Positions 28,020 through 34,975 of a DNA stretch of 34,975 nt are shown one piece after another. The stretch's first letter is position 1. Each line of letters starts with the position of its first letter. Origin of the DNA: a virus. The stretch is from the IMG/VR virus record IMGVR_UViG_3300030294_000110, positions 1 through 34,975 of that record; one strand, given 5' to 3'. A program made the position numbers and the translations under genes. Below the pieces are notes generated by a model that saw only the letters and a program-made list of their open reading frames with translations, made no database searches and was not told where the DNA came from.

Positions 28020-29875
28020 TCAAGCATTATATAGCATTTTGCCAATACCGTTTTCTGTGTTCTGGTTCTCTCCCTATCGAGTGATATGGGCATATATTTT
28101 AGATTATTGATCATAAATAGATTATTTGCATTTATATCAGGTCCATCAACCAACGTAAAGTTATATTCTTTTGTCGTATCAATTATGACCTTTTGTTGAT
28201 AATCTGCAACAACACCTCCTATTCCATTTAATCTCATTGTTTCGGTAGCAACAGGTGTAAAATAGGTGTTTTTCCATGTTTCAAAATCTGAAAACCGAAC
28301 AGCACTTGTGCCGTATGCTCCAAATTCAGAATAAAAATCAACATGCGAAAACGGATAAATCAAATCTACTTTTCCGGCCATTGTCCATGCAGTATTTAGC
28401 ATCTTTATTTTACCGGTATACAATGCCACTTCAAGTTTATTTCCACGACTAACAGATTTAATCCCATTTTCAACCGTATCAACGAATCCCTGTTTATCGC
28501 CAATAAAATATGAATTACTGCATTTTGGCAGTTGATAAGCGACTTCATTAGTATTCTCAGCTCCGGTAGTAGTATACCATTTTACAGTACGTTTTTCTAC
28601 TGTAACTTCTGCCGGTACAATTTTAAGTTCAAGAACCCGATCAATCACATCCCCATACGGACTGAATTTATTAATCAGATTTACATATTGAGTCAACGAA
28701 TTCATAGGGATAGAATACAAATTTACAGTAGGAGTACCAAAAAAATAGTCGTTTTTCAGGGCTTTATCTCTATAAATATATAACTGATCCGTAAATTCTC
28801 CGCTAACTTTAATAAAGGTGCTTAAGGCCGCAAAATTCTCAAATTCAATGATTTTACATTTCGCAATGGCATCATCACTCAATTGTTGGTATTTAAAATA
28901 GGTTGTATCTGCTACATCATATTTTATTCGTGTAAAGTCAAGTCTTACAGCCTTCGAATCCTGGGAAAAATCACGTTTATAGGGATCTAATACCAGTTCT
29001 GCATTGACAGTCTTTTTATTAGCAAGATTGGAAGATTGATTTTCAATAGAAATAGATTTATCTTTTGAATCAACCAAAAACTCTACATTGAAAAATTCTT
29101 CTATTGCCTGTTGAAACTCTGTCACCGTCATATCTGGCAAAGCATCTGCATAGTTCAATGAATCAACAGAATTGAGAAGATACATAACTTTCGCCCTTGG
29201 ATCATCATTAATTACATTATGCTTCAGTGTATATCCTAATAGTGATGGTAATTTATTGATATAATAAAGCAAATAGGGTTGCATCATGAGTCCATTAATA
29301 CCATTAATTGTTGAAGGGATATTTAAATTTCCCTCGTTAAATGTATATTCATTATAGACTTTGCCGGCAACAAGTACAGGTGTACAAACAAAATTATTCA
29401 TATAATCCGCTTCGCCGTGATATCCTGGATAATTCCCATATCCTAATAAAGATGTTGTTTTCAATGCTCGGTCAAAATCTATTGCTGTTTCAGTTCCCCA
29501 GTCAAGAAACCATATTTTCAACTCGTTTTTAGCAATGTATTTTAACTCTGAATTCCCGGCAATAAATTGAAAGGTAACATCTATATCAGTATTATTCGTA
29601 ATGATAATGGTTCCCGAACGTACTTTCCCATTATCTATTGATTTTGCATCGGCTGTTTTACTGATATCCGTTTTGTTCTGCCTATTCATAAATGAAAAAG
29701 CAATAATATTCTTTGCTTCCAATAGGGATACAGTTATATCAAGCGTATACTCACCATCTGTTGTTATTTCGGGGTTTTCTTCTGTTTCGGTAAATGAATA
29801 ATCATCCGGTAGAAGTATTTCGTGCCATTCAGGTTCTGAAGGTGTCGTTTTAAAATTTACAAAAAATTGAATCAT
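28016..29875 (-). CDS. Baseplate/tail-hub-like protein
   Basis: A 619-residue protein encoded directly after the tape measure (ATGA overlap), where distal-tail and hub proteins are found. It is beta-rich at the N-terminus (domain at about 1-130) and has an LPDMTVTEFQQAIEEFFNVE segment (near 246-265), typical of hub proteins that contain a gp27/gpD-like domain (a short helix with ...TV.EFL..ia..FN..f..d...). No lysozyme or peptidase motif is visible. It ends with the tail genes and meets the integrase gene head-on without a terminator between them. Confidence 0.6.
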   Translation of the reverse strand: MIQFFVNFKTTPSEPEWHEILLPDDYSFTETEENPEITTDGEYTLDITVSLLEAKNIIAFSFMNRQNKTDISKTADAKSIDNGKVRSGTIIITNNTDIDVTFQFIAGNSELKYIAKNELKIWFLDWGTETAIDFDRALKTTSLLGYGNYPGYHGEADYMNNFVCTPVLVAGKVYNEYTFNEGNLNIPSTINGINGLMMQPYLLYYINKLPSLLGYTLKHNVINDDPRAKVMYLLNSVDSLNYADALPDMTVTEFQQAIEEFFNVEFLVDSKDKSISIENQSSNLANKKTVNAELVLDPYKRDFSQDSKAVRLDFTRIKYDVADTTYFKYQQLSDDAIAKCKIIEFENFAALSTFIKVSGEFTDQLYIYRDKALKNDYFFGTPTVNLYSIPMNSLTQYVNLINKFSPYGDVIDRVLELKIVPAEVTVEKRTVKWYTTTGAENTNEVAYQLPKCSNSYFIGDKQGFVDTVENGIKSVSRGNKLEVALYTGKIKMLNTAWTMAGKVDLIYPFSHVDFYSEFGAYGTSAVRFSDFETWKNTYFTPVATETMRLNGIGGVVADYQQKVIIDTTKEYNFTLVDGPDINANNLFMINNLKYMPISLDRERTRTQKTVLAKCYIMLD

Positions 29876-32800
29876 CCTTTTGCGTTTTTAAGGAGTTTAT
29901 TATAATCATCAATTGCTTTTGCAATTCCTGAAGTTCCTGAAATTACATTAACAGACCTTATTCCTTTTTGTATTTCGGCTAATAACGCTGCATTTACAGC
30001 ATTTGATTGTTGCATCGTAGAAACAACTGCGGACATATCCATATTTACAGATTGATTTCCACCGGTAGTTGATTTCATTGCTGAACCTCCAACATTACCC
30101 AATCCTTGCCGTATTCCAACTGCCCGGGCAATATCATCATTGCTGATCCTTGCCACGGTATTTGTACGCTGGGCATAATCCACCAAATTAAATATTTTTC
30201 GAATGGGTGTACTTCGTACGGCTTCCTGATTGGCTACAAATTCACCGGCATGGACAATTCCCCTGGGGGCATACTTATCTCCCGGATCAGTAAAACCACC
30301 GGTCCACAAATTAGCTGTTGCCTGGCGTTGCTGAACTGCAAGTCCTAATTGTGCAGCACCCAAAACGCCTTCGAGAATTTGTAAAGGAACATTTGGTGCA
30401 GATTTCATTACCGCCAATGCAGTATTCGCAATTATTTGTCCAATTGAAATTACAAAATCAATATCAGCGTATTTCTTTTTAATCGCCTTTTTTTCTTCCT
30501 CTATCTGCGATTCCAGGGCAGTGGTGTCCTGTCCTGATTTTTTTGCGGCATCTAATTGTTTTGCATACTTATTATCAACGGCTAACGTTTCGGATTCCTG
30601 TAACTTCTGAGATATATCACTGGCTTTATTCAAAATATCGGAAATATCCTGAGCCAGTTGTTCTGCTTCTGAAAGTTTTATCTTTGCAACAGCTTTCTGA
30701 TAATCTTTTTCAAGTTTTAATTTCTCATCATTAGTTTTTGAAATATCCGCCATCTCAAGTTCATGATCTTTTTTTAATCTATCGAGATCGTCTTTGAATT
30801 CTTTTCGTTTATCTTTATTTGTACCAATGCCGTATTTCTTTTCAATTTCCTCAATTTCCTTCCTGATCTCTTTCTTATCCGCTAAACTTTGACGATAGAT
30901 TTTCTTTTCGGCTTCCGTTAATCCTTTTTCGGCTTCCTCAATGGCTTTATTGGCAGCAATAGTAGCCGCAAGTCTTTCTTCATCCGATTTATATTTGAAA
31001 TTCTTTATCTCGTTGGCATTTTCTTTAGCAGTATCTACCCGCAAATCGCCCAACACTTTATCATGTGCCAGGATTTTATTATCATATTTTTTTTGGTCAA
31101 TTAATCCATCTTCCAACTGTTGATTTAATAACCCTCTTTCCTGATTGTCATACAGGACTATTGCATTAAGCCGTTCATCCTGCAATTCTTTCATCGCTTT
31201 CAGGCTTATTTTTTCGGCATCATCCTGAAGTTTCAAGTCTATAGTAGAAATTTGTTCTTTATAGTCCAGATATTCCTTACTTCCTTTTTCATAAATAGAC
31301 ATTTTCCAGGTTAATGATTCTCGAGCTATATTCACCAGGTTCTTTTGATAGATTTCTTCACTATCCAAATTATCCAAGTGTCGTTTTTCGAATTTTATTT
31401 TCTCTTTTATAATCCATTTATCAACAGCAGCCAGTTCATCTTTATGATCTGAAGCATCTGGAGGGGGTACGTTACTATTATCACTACTACTCGATGATTC
31501 TACTGCTACGGCTTTTGGTTTTGTTCCAAATTTTAATTCTGCCTTTTTATTTATATCATTAAATATATTCTGAGCATACAAACCTAAATCTAATAATTTT
31601 TTAAGTTCGTTTTCAGTTTCTTCGTACGTTATTGTCCCGCCGATTGATTTTGTAGTAGTCTTATCAAAAACTTTGGCGAATTGTTTATTCAAAGCTGCAG
31701 CACCTTTTCCCGATTCAATAACCGGTTCAATTTGCGCATAAATTTTCATAGAATTATAACTATCCTTGCCGTATTTTTCATCAAGGAGTTTTTTCATTTT
31801 TTCTTTCAATTCCCCTTGTGTTTTAGCTAAGTCATCTGCTGCTACTTTTGTTGAATCAGCCAATGCACGAGCTTTAGCCGATTTTACAGCCTCGTCGGTT
31901 ATTGTTTTATAAGCCAGGGCGACATTATTCAAAGCATTCTTTTCATCTCCCAATCCTTTTAAATATTGACCATACTTTGTCATAATTGCATCCTTAGCGG
32001 TCTGATATTCTTCAGTTCCTTTTTTTGCAATTTTCAAACGATTAAAAAGAATGTCAATCTGTACTCGTTCTGAAGAAATAGCATCTTCGGCAGAACGAAA
32101 ACTTTCATTTAATTTCTCATGTGCTTTTTGAGCATCCGTTTGAGCCGTTGTCATTTTGTAAAATAAAACTATAACTGCTGCAATAGCGACTCCCATGGCA
32201 ACATAAGGGTTTGTAAGTAATGTTTTGAAAAACTGAACTGTTTTACTATTAGCAATAGTTGTAGCTTCGGATACCAACTTTGTCCACAATACGTTTACCA
32301 TCATAGCCACCGTGTTGGTAACATATGCCAACGTAAGTAATCCTACAGCAGATATAAGTCCAATTGCCAATGCGGGATATTTGACAAAAACTTTAATCAA
32401 TGCAACACCTGTATTCGTAATAGCAAGCATGGCAGGTTCCAGGTTCTCAACCAATGCCATCCCGGCTTCATTATAATTATTCTTTGCCTGTTTTAATTTA
32501 GCGGATGTAGTTTCGGTATTTATCGCGGCTTGTTTTTCGGCAACTGTAGTACCGGTAATCGCTTTGGTAAGTTTATCATATGAATCAACATTATCCAGTA
32601 AGATCATGCCGGCAGTGATATTTTCAATACCAAATACCTTCTGCATATAGGCATCTTTATTTAATGCCTTCGTTTTATCAGCTAACCTGGCATTTATTTC
32701 TATTATTGCATCACGCATATTGAAAGCGCCACTCACGTAACCTACTCCGGCTTCTTTCATTTTAAGCAATGCACCACGGAGTTTTGTTCCGGCTTCCTCT

Positions 32801-33810
32801 CCAAGTAATTGTTTTTTTGCTAAAACTTCTAATGCTGCTACTGTTTGCTCCAAACTCATATTAGAATTAGCAGCAACCGTACCGACATTCTTCATGGATC
32901 CAGAGAGATCGGCTATTTCGGCACTTCCTTCCAGTGCACCTGCACCAAGAACATTGATAATCCGATTAGCCTGATCCGCTCCCAGGTTAAACTGATTCAT
33001 GGAGGCTGTCACCGCTTCGAATGCCGGAACTACGTCCATCTTACCGGCAGCTGCCAGTGTCAATGCCTGTTCGGTAACAGATGCCAGTGCTTCTTTATTT
33101 TTAAGCAAATCGGGTCGTTTGCTTCCGATCACCGTGTAACCGTCAATAATTTCTTTACTTGATGCGGTAATTCTTACCCCTGCCTCGGTAGTTCCGGTAG
33201 ATAGTTTCTTTGCCTGGGTAGTCAACCATTCAATGTCTTTATCTTCGAGTCCTGTTATTGCTTTAAGGTTTGCTTTGCTATCTTCCAATTCCATTCGTAG
33301 CTCCATGAACCTTTTTAAGGCCATATATACACCTGTCAATGCTGCAATCCCAGCCATGGCACCCATGAATATCTGTCTGAATCCTCCGGAGAACTTTTCA
33401 GCACCTGAAGCACCTGCTTTTGTTTCAGCATTTACATTGGATATTTCAGTTCTGACTTTTTTTAATTGCTCCTTATATTCATTCCATTCTTCAGTACCTC
33501 GTTTCACATCCCCACTTCTCAGTGTAGCATTCAACTTTTTTTGAGCCGCTTCCAGGTCCTTAATACCGGCACCCGACAGATTATCCAACACTTTTTTGAC
33601 ATCAAAGGCCTCTTTAGCCATTTGATTCATTTGTTTATTGGTTTCCTTCAGTTGTTTATTGTATTTTTCAAACGCCTTTCCGTCACCCGCTTCATTGGCT
33701 TCCTTGAGCATCATGCGCAGGTTATTTGCCTTTTGTGTCAGGGCTGTCATTTCCTGCTTTGCCTGTTCTCCATTGAGGGTTACGGTACTTTGTGAGGCTT
33801 CGTTTTGCAT
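29872..33810 (-). CDS. Tail tape measure protein (TP901 type)
   Basis: A 1312-residue protein, the longest here. Residues 1-130 are coiled coil. About 150-370 is the TP901-type tape-measure core (KAITGLEDKDIEWLTTQAKK, then SGSMKNVGTVAANSNMSLEQ and LLGEEAGTKLRGALLKMKEA). Hydrophobic spans near 470-560 probably enter the host membrane at ejection, and about 700-1130 is a long charged coiled coil. It sets tail length: 1312 residues at about 1.5 angstrom each suggest roughly 200 nm. It has its own promoter (33831-33867) with a leader of about 15 bases. Confidence 0.93.
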   Translation of the reverse strand: MQNEASQSTVTLNGEQAKQEMTALTQKANNLRMMLKEANEAGDGKAFEKYNKQLKETNKQMNQMAKEAFDVKKVLDNLSGAGIKDLEAAQKKLNATLRSGDVKRGTEEWNEYKEQLKKVRTEISNVNAETKAGASGAEKFSGGFRQIFMGAMAGIAALTGVYMALKRFMELRMELEDSKANLKAITGLEDKDIEWLTTQAKKLSTGTTEAGVRITASSKEIIDGYTVIGSKRPDLLKNKEALASVTEQALTLAAAGKMDVVPAFEAVTASMNQFNLGADQANRIINVLGAGALEGSAEIADLSGSMKNVGTVAANSNMSLEQTVAALEVLAKKQLLGEEAGTKLRGALLKMKEAGVGYVSGAFNMRDAIIEINARLADKTKALNKDAYMQKVFGIENITAGMILLDNVDSYDKLTKAITGTTVAEKQAAINTETTSAKLKQAKNNYNEAGMALVENLEPAMLAITNTGVALIKVFVKYPALAIGLISAVGLLTLAYVTNTVAMMVNVLWTKLVSEATTIANSKTVQFFKTLLTNPYVAMGVAIAAVIVLFYKMTTAQTDAQKAHEKLNESFRSAEDAISSERVQIDILFNRLKIAKKGTEEYQTAKDAIMTKYGQYLKGLGDEKNALNNVALAYKTITDEAVKSAKARALADSTKVAADDLAKTQGELKEKMKKLLDEKYGKDSYNSMKIYAQIEPVIESGKGAAALNKQFAKVFDKTTTKSIGGTITYEETENELKKLLDLGLYAQNIFNDINKKAELKFGTKPKAVAVESSSSSDNSNVPPPDASDHKDELAAVDKWIIKEKIKFEKRHLDNLDSEEIYQKNLVNIARESLTWKMSIYEKGSKEYLDYKEQISTIDLKLQDDAEKISLKAMKELQDERLNAIVLYDNQERGLLNQQLEDGLIDQKKYDNKILAHDKVLGDLRVDTAKENANEIKNFKYKSDEERLAATIAANKAIEEAEKGLTEAEKKIYRQSLADKKEIRKEIEEIEKKYGIGTNKDKRKEFKDDLDRLKKDHELEMADISKTNDEKLKLEKDYQKAVAKIKLSEAEQLAQDISDILNKASDISQKLQESETLAVDNKYAKQLDAAKKSGQDTTALESQIEEEKKAIKKKYADIDFVISIGQIIANTALAVMKSAPNVPLQILEGVLGAAQLGLAVQQRQATANLWTGGFTDPGDKYAPRGIVHAGEFVANQEAVRSTPIRKIFNLVDYAQRTNTVARISNDDIARAVGIRQGLGNVGGSAMKSTTGGNQSVNMDMSAVVSTMQQSNAVNAALLAEIQKGIRSVNVISGTSGIAKAIDDYNKLLKNAKG

Positions 33811-33830
33811 ATCTGTATAAATTAGTTATA

Positions 33831-33867
33831 CAAATAAATACCATACTGTTGATGCTAAAAAAGACAC
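33831..33867 (-). promoter_or_regulatory. Phage late-type promoter C
   Basis: Minus-strand GTGTC (33867-33863), T-run and TTTATTTG (33838-33831) with 24 bases in between, identical in layout to the other copies. It drives the tape measure and hub-like genes. Confidence 0.78.
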
Positions 33868-33878
33868 AGAAACTGAAT

Positions 33879-33905
33879 TCTTATTCCCCTTTAGGGGTTA
33901 GGGGT
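33879..33905 (+). repeat. Interspersed CCCCTTTAGGGG repeat
   Basis: Copy with CCCCTTTAGGGGTTAGGGG between terminator and promoter upstream of the tape measure gene. Confidence 0.9.
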
Positions 33906-33908
33906 CAC

Positions 33909-33948
33909 AAAAAAAAACTGCCCCCGTCTCACGACGATAGCAGTTTTA
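33909..33948 (-). terminator. Intrinsic terminator after the lysis genes
   Basis: Stem AACTGC (33916-33921) and GCAGTT (33940-33945) with an inner GTC/GAC pair, followed on the minus strand by nine T (33917-33909). Confidence 0.7.
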
Positions 33949-34035
33949 TCAACTTAACCTTAAATTCTAAACTATGAAAAAATCACAAAACCAAAATGGC
34001 AAACAGGATTGTGTTTTAAATTGCAGTATAAAGAT

Positions 34036-34608
34036 CTACATTTTCCTTGTCCATAAAAAAGACAAAAAATTGTACCACTTAAATCGGATAATAAACCAAA
34101 TTGAAACAGGAATACAAATTCCGACCAGTATCCACTTCCACCAGTTACTCACCGGGACCTGTTTTGATTCCGATTTACTTTGCAGCGAACTATTTACTTT
34201 TTGTAAACTATCAACTTTTAATTGTAGTCCCCTGGTATAAGATATTTGCAAATTTAGTTTCTCAGTCAATCCCTCCTGTATCTGAATATCCTTTTCGTTA
34301 GATTCTTTTACGATCCGGATCGTTTCTTTGATTACCGGTGGTTTATTGGTTCCCGGGACAATCGGTTTTGTTGGATCGTAATCAGTTGTTTGGGTTTCAA
34401 TCGTTTTATTCTTCTTTTCCGAAGAATCCGTTTTCTTATCCGAAGTTTTTAAAGACTGATCACTCACAGAACCGGTCTGTTTTTCGTCCAATTTTTTTGA
34501 CACTTCAGTATCTGTTTTTACGGTTGAAGAAACATTTGACTTCTCCAGTTTTTTTGTTCCGGAACACGAGCAAATAAAAATCAAAAGGATAAATAGTATT
34601 TTTTTCAT
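34036..34608 (-). CDS. u-spanin-like lipoprotein
   Basis: A 190-residue protein, ATGA-coupled to the endolysin gene. It has a lipoprotein signal (MKKILFILLIFICSCSG, lipid-carrying Cys15), a long charged coiled-coil middle (about 18-150, Lys/Ser/Thr/Asp-rich, then ESNEKDIQIQEGLTEKLNLQ), and one C-terminal membrane span (WWKWILVGICIPVSIWFIIR, about 157-176). A lipid anchor in the outer membrane plus a C-terminal inner-membrane span is the layout of unimolecular spanins such as T1 gp11, which fuse the two membranes at lysis. Sequence gives no family match, so this is a call by topology and neighbourhood. Confidence 0.7.
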   Translation of the reverse strand: MKKILFILLIFICSCSGTKKLEKSNVSSTVKTDTEVSKKLDEKQTGSVSDQSLKTSDKKTDSSEKKNKTIETQTTDYDPTKPIVPGTNKPPVIKETIRIVKESNEKDIQIQEGLTEKLNLQISYTRGLQLKVDSLQKVNSSLQSKSESKQVPVSNWWKWILVGICIPVSIWFIIRFKWYNFLSFLWTRKM

Positions 34609-34975
34609 ATGTATCGACTTACTTTATAAATTTGTGTTTTCAATCTTCTTTTTCTGAAACATCCTTCACCTTCCCTACTCCCTTGGGAGTTAGTATTACC
34701 CTCAACGGTGATGGCTACAGAAGAACCAGGAGCCCAATCATCAATAAAAAATGTATGCGCTATTCTTCCTTTATCCGCAAAATAAAGACCACCCACATCA
34801 GCCGTTTGAGGTATCAGATTATTTTTTTTACCTCTAAAATAGATCACGTACTTTGATGTGAACCAATTCGGTGAATAACCCGAAACAATCGCTTTTATTC
34901 CTGCTTTTTTGAATGTCCAACAAACAAAAGCTGCACACCATGGTTGACCTCGCTTTAGATTACAGGATGCCAGGT
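34605..34975 (-). CDS. Endolysin, CHAP/NlpC-like Cys peptidase (5' end cut)
   Basis: The frame enters from the right edge and gives at least 123 residues. It shows the Cys-His-Asn signature of a CHAP-like peptidoglycan amidase/endopeptidase: GQPWCAAFVCWTFKKAG with the nucleophile Cys, GRIAHTFFIDDW with the His, and EGNTNSQGSREGEGCFRKRR with the Asn. The last pattern is common in Bacteroidota phage endolysins. It acts on the cell wall at lysis, followed by the spanin-like protein in the same operon. No signal peptide can be judged because the start is outside; a holin is not in the window. Confidence 0.85.
   Translation of the reverse strand, partial: LASCNLKRGQPWCAAFVCWTFKKAGIKAIVSGYSPNWFTSKYVIYFRGKKNNLIPQTADVGGLYFADKGRIAHTFFIDDWAPGSSVAITVEGNTNSQGSREGEGCFRKRRLKTQIYKVSRYI

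Noticed and set aside
34040-34075. Sixth GTGTC-type promoter
   Set aside because: TTGTC plus a T-run is present on the minus strand, but no TTTG -7 element lies at the fixed distance and the site is within the end of the spanin-like gene.
1-34975. CRISPR array, diversity-generating retroelement, rRNA or tRNA genes
   Set aside because: I saw no regularly spaced repeats, no reverse-transcriptase motif (xxDD) and no cloverleaf-like sequence by eye; short or divergent tRNAs could be missed without a covariance search.

Overview
The window is phage DNA from end to end; I see no host gene. It is a temperate, tailed (siphovirus-like) phage of a Bacteroidota host. The host call rests on Bacteroidota-type promoters (TAnnTTTG -7 boxes), weak or absent Shine-Dalgarno sites, families I know from Bacteroidota phages (LuxR-type regulator with a Cys cluster, DUF6712- and DUF6261-like proteins, VapE-type helicase), and a CCCCTTTAGGGG-type interspersed repeat. 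Almost everything is on the minus strand and read right to left. Only the CI-like repressor and the integrase are on the plus strand.

Layout in the direction of transcription. (1) Lysogeny control at 25.8-28.0 kb: repressor and integrase rightward, and a divergent early operon leftward from a palindromic operator. A candidate attP core resembling the 3' end of a tmRNA gene lies between repressor and integrase. (2) Early/replication operon, 26.0 to about 17.7 kb: LuxR-like regulator, many small proteins (five of them short ORFs easily overlooked), DnaC-like loader, VapE-like helicase and a Spo11/TopoVI-A-like protein split over two genes. (3) Head module, 17.6-14.5 kb: ClpP-like protease/scaffold, major capsid protein and a further structural protein. 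(4) Packaging module, 14.4-10.4 kb: unknown virion-type protein, PLD-like protein, HTH protein, small and large terminase. (5) A 1.2 kb AT-rich non-coding region, 9.2-10.4 kb, with repeated TAGTAA motifs, a GC-rich island, hairpins and a promoter. (6) DUF6261-like gene and an accessory block of small genes, 9.2-5.9 kb, including a detached copy of the helicase C-terminal domain. (7) Portal, connector and tail-completion genes, 5.8-0.3 kb, then a tail-fibre-like gene cut by the left edge. At the right edge, again leftward, come endolysin (cut), a u-spanin-like protein, tape measure and a baseplate/hub-like protein whose end overlaps the end of the integrase gene. Phage genes on both sides of int suggest a circular or circularly permuted phage genome rather than an integrated prophage end.

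The most interesting signal is regulatory. Five minus-strand promoters share a phage-specific architecture: GTGTC (GTGTC in four, ATGTC in one) followed by a T-run, then exactly 24 bases between the box and an 8-base -7 element (TTTATTTG or TATTTTTG). They precede the tape measure, the packaging-module, the DUF6261-like, the 375-aa structural and the tail-fibre-like genes, and three of them are fused to an upstream intrinsic terminator. Other notable items are the split Spo11-like protein, the helicase-domain paralogue, ten copies of an interspersed repeat that ends or invades genes, a 71-bp nested palindrome and the tmRNA-like att core.
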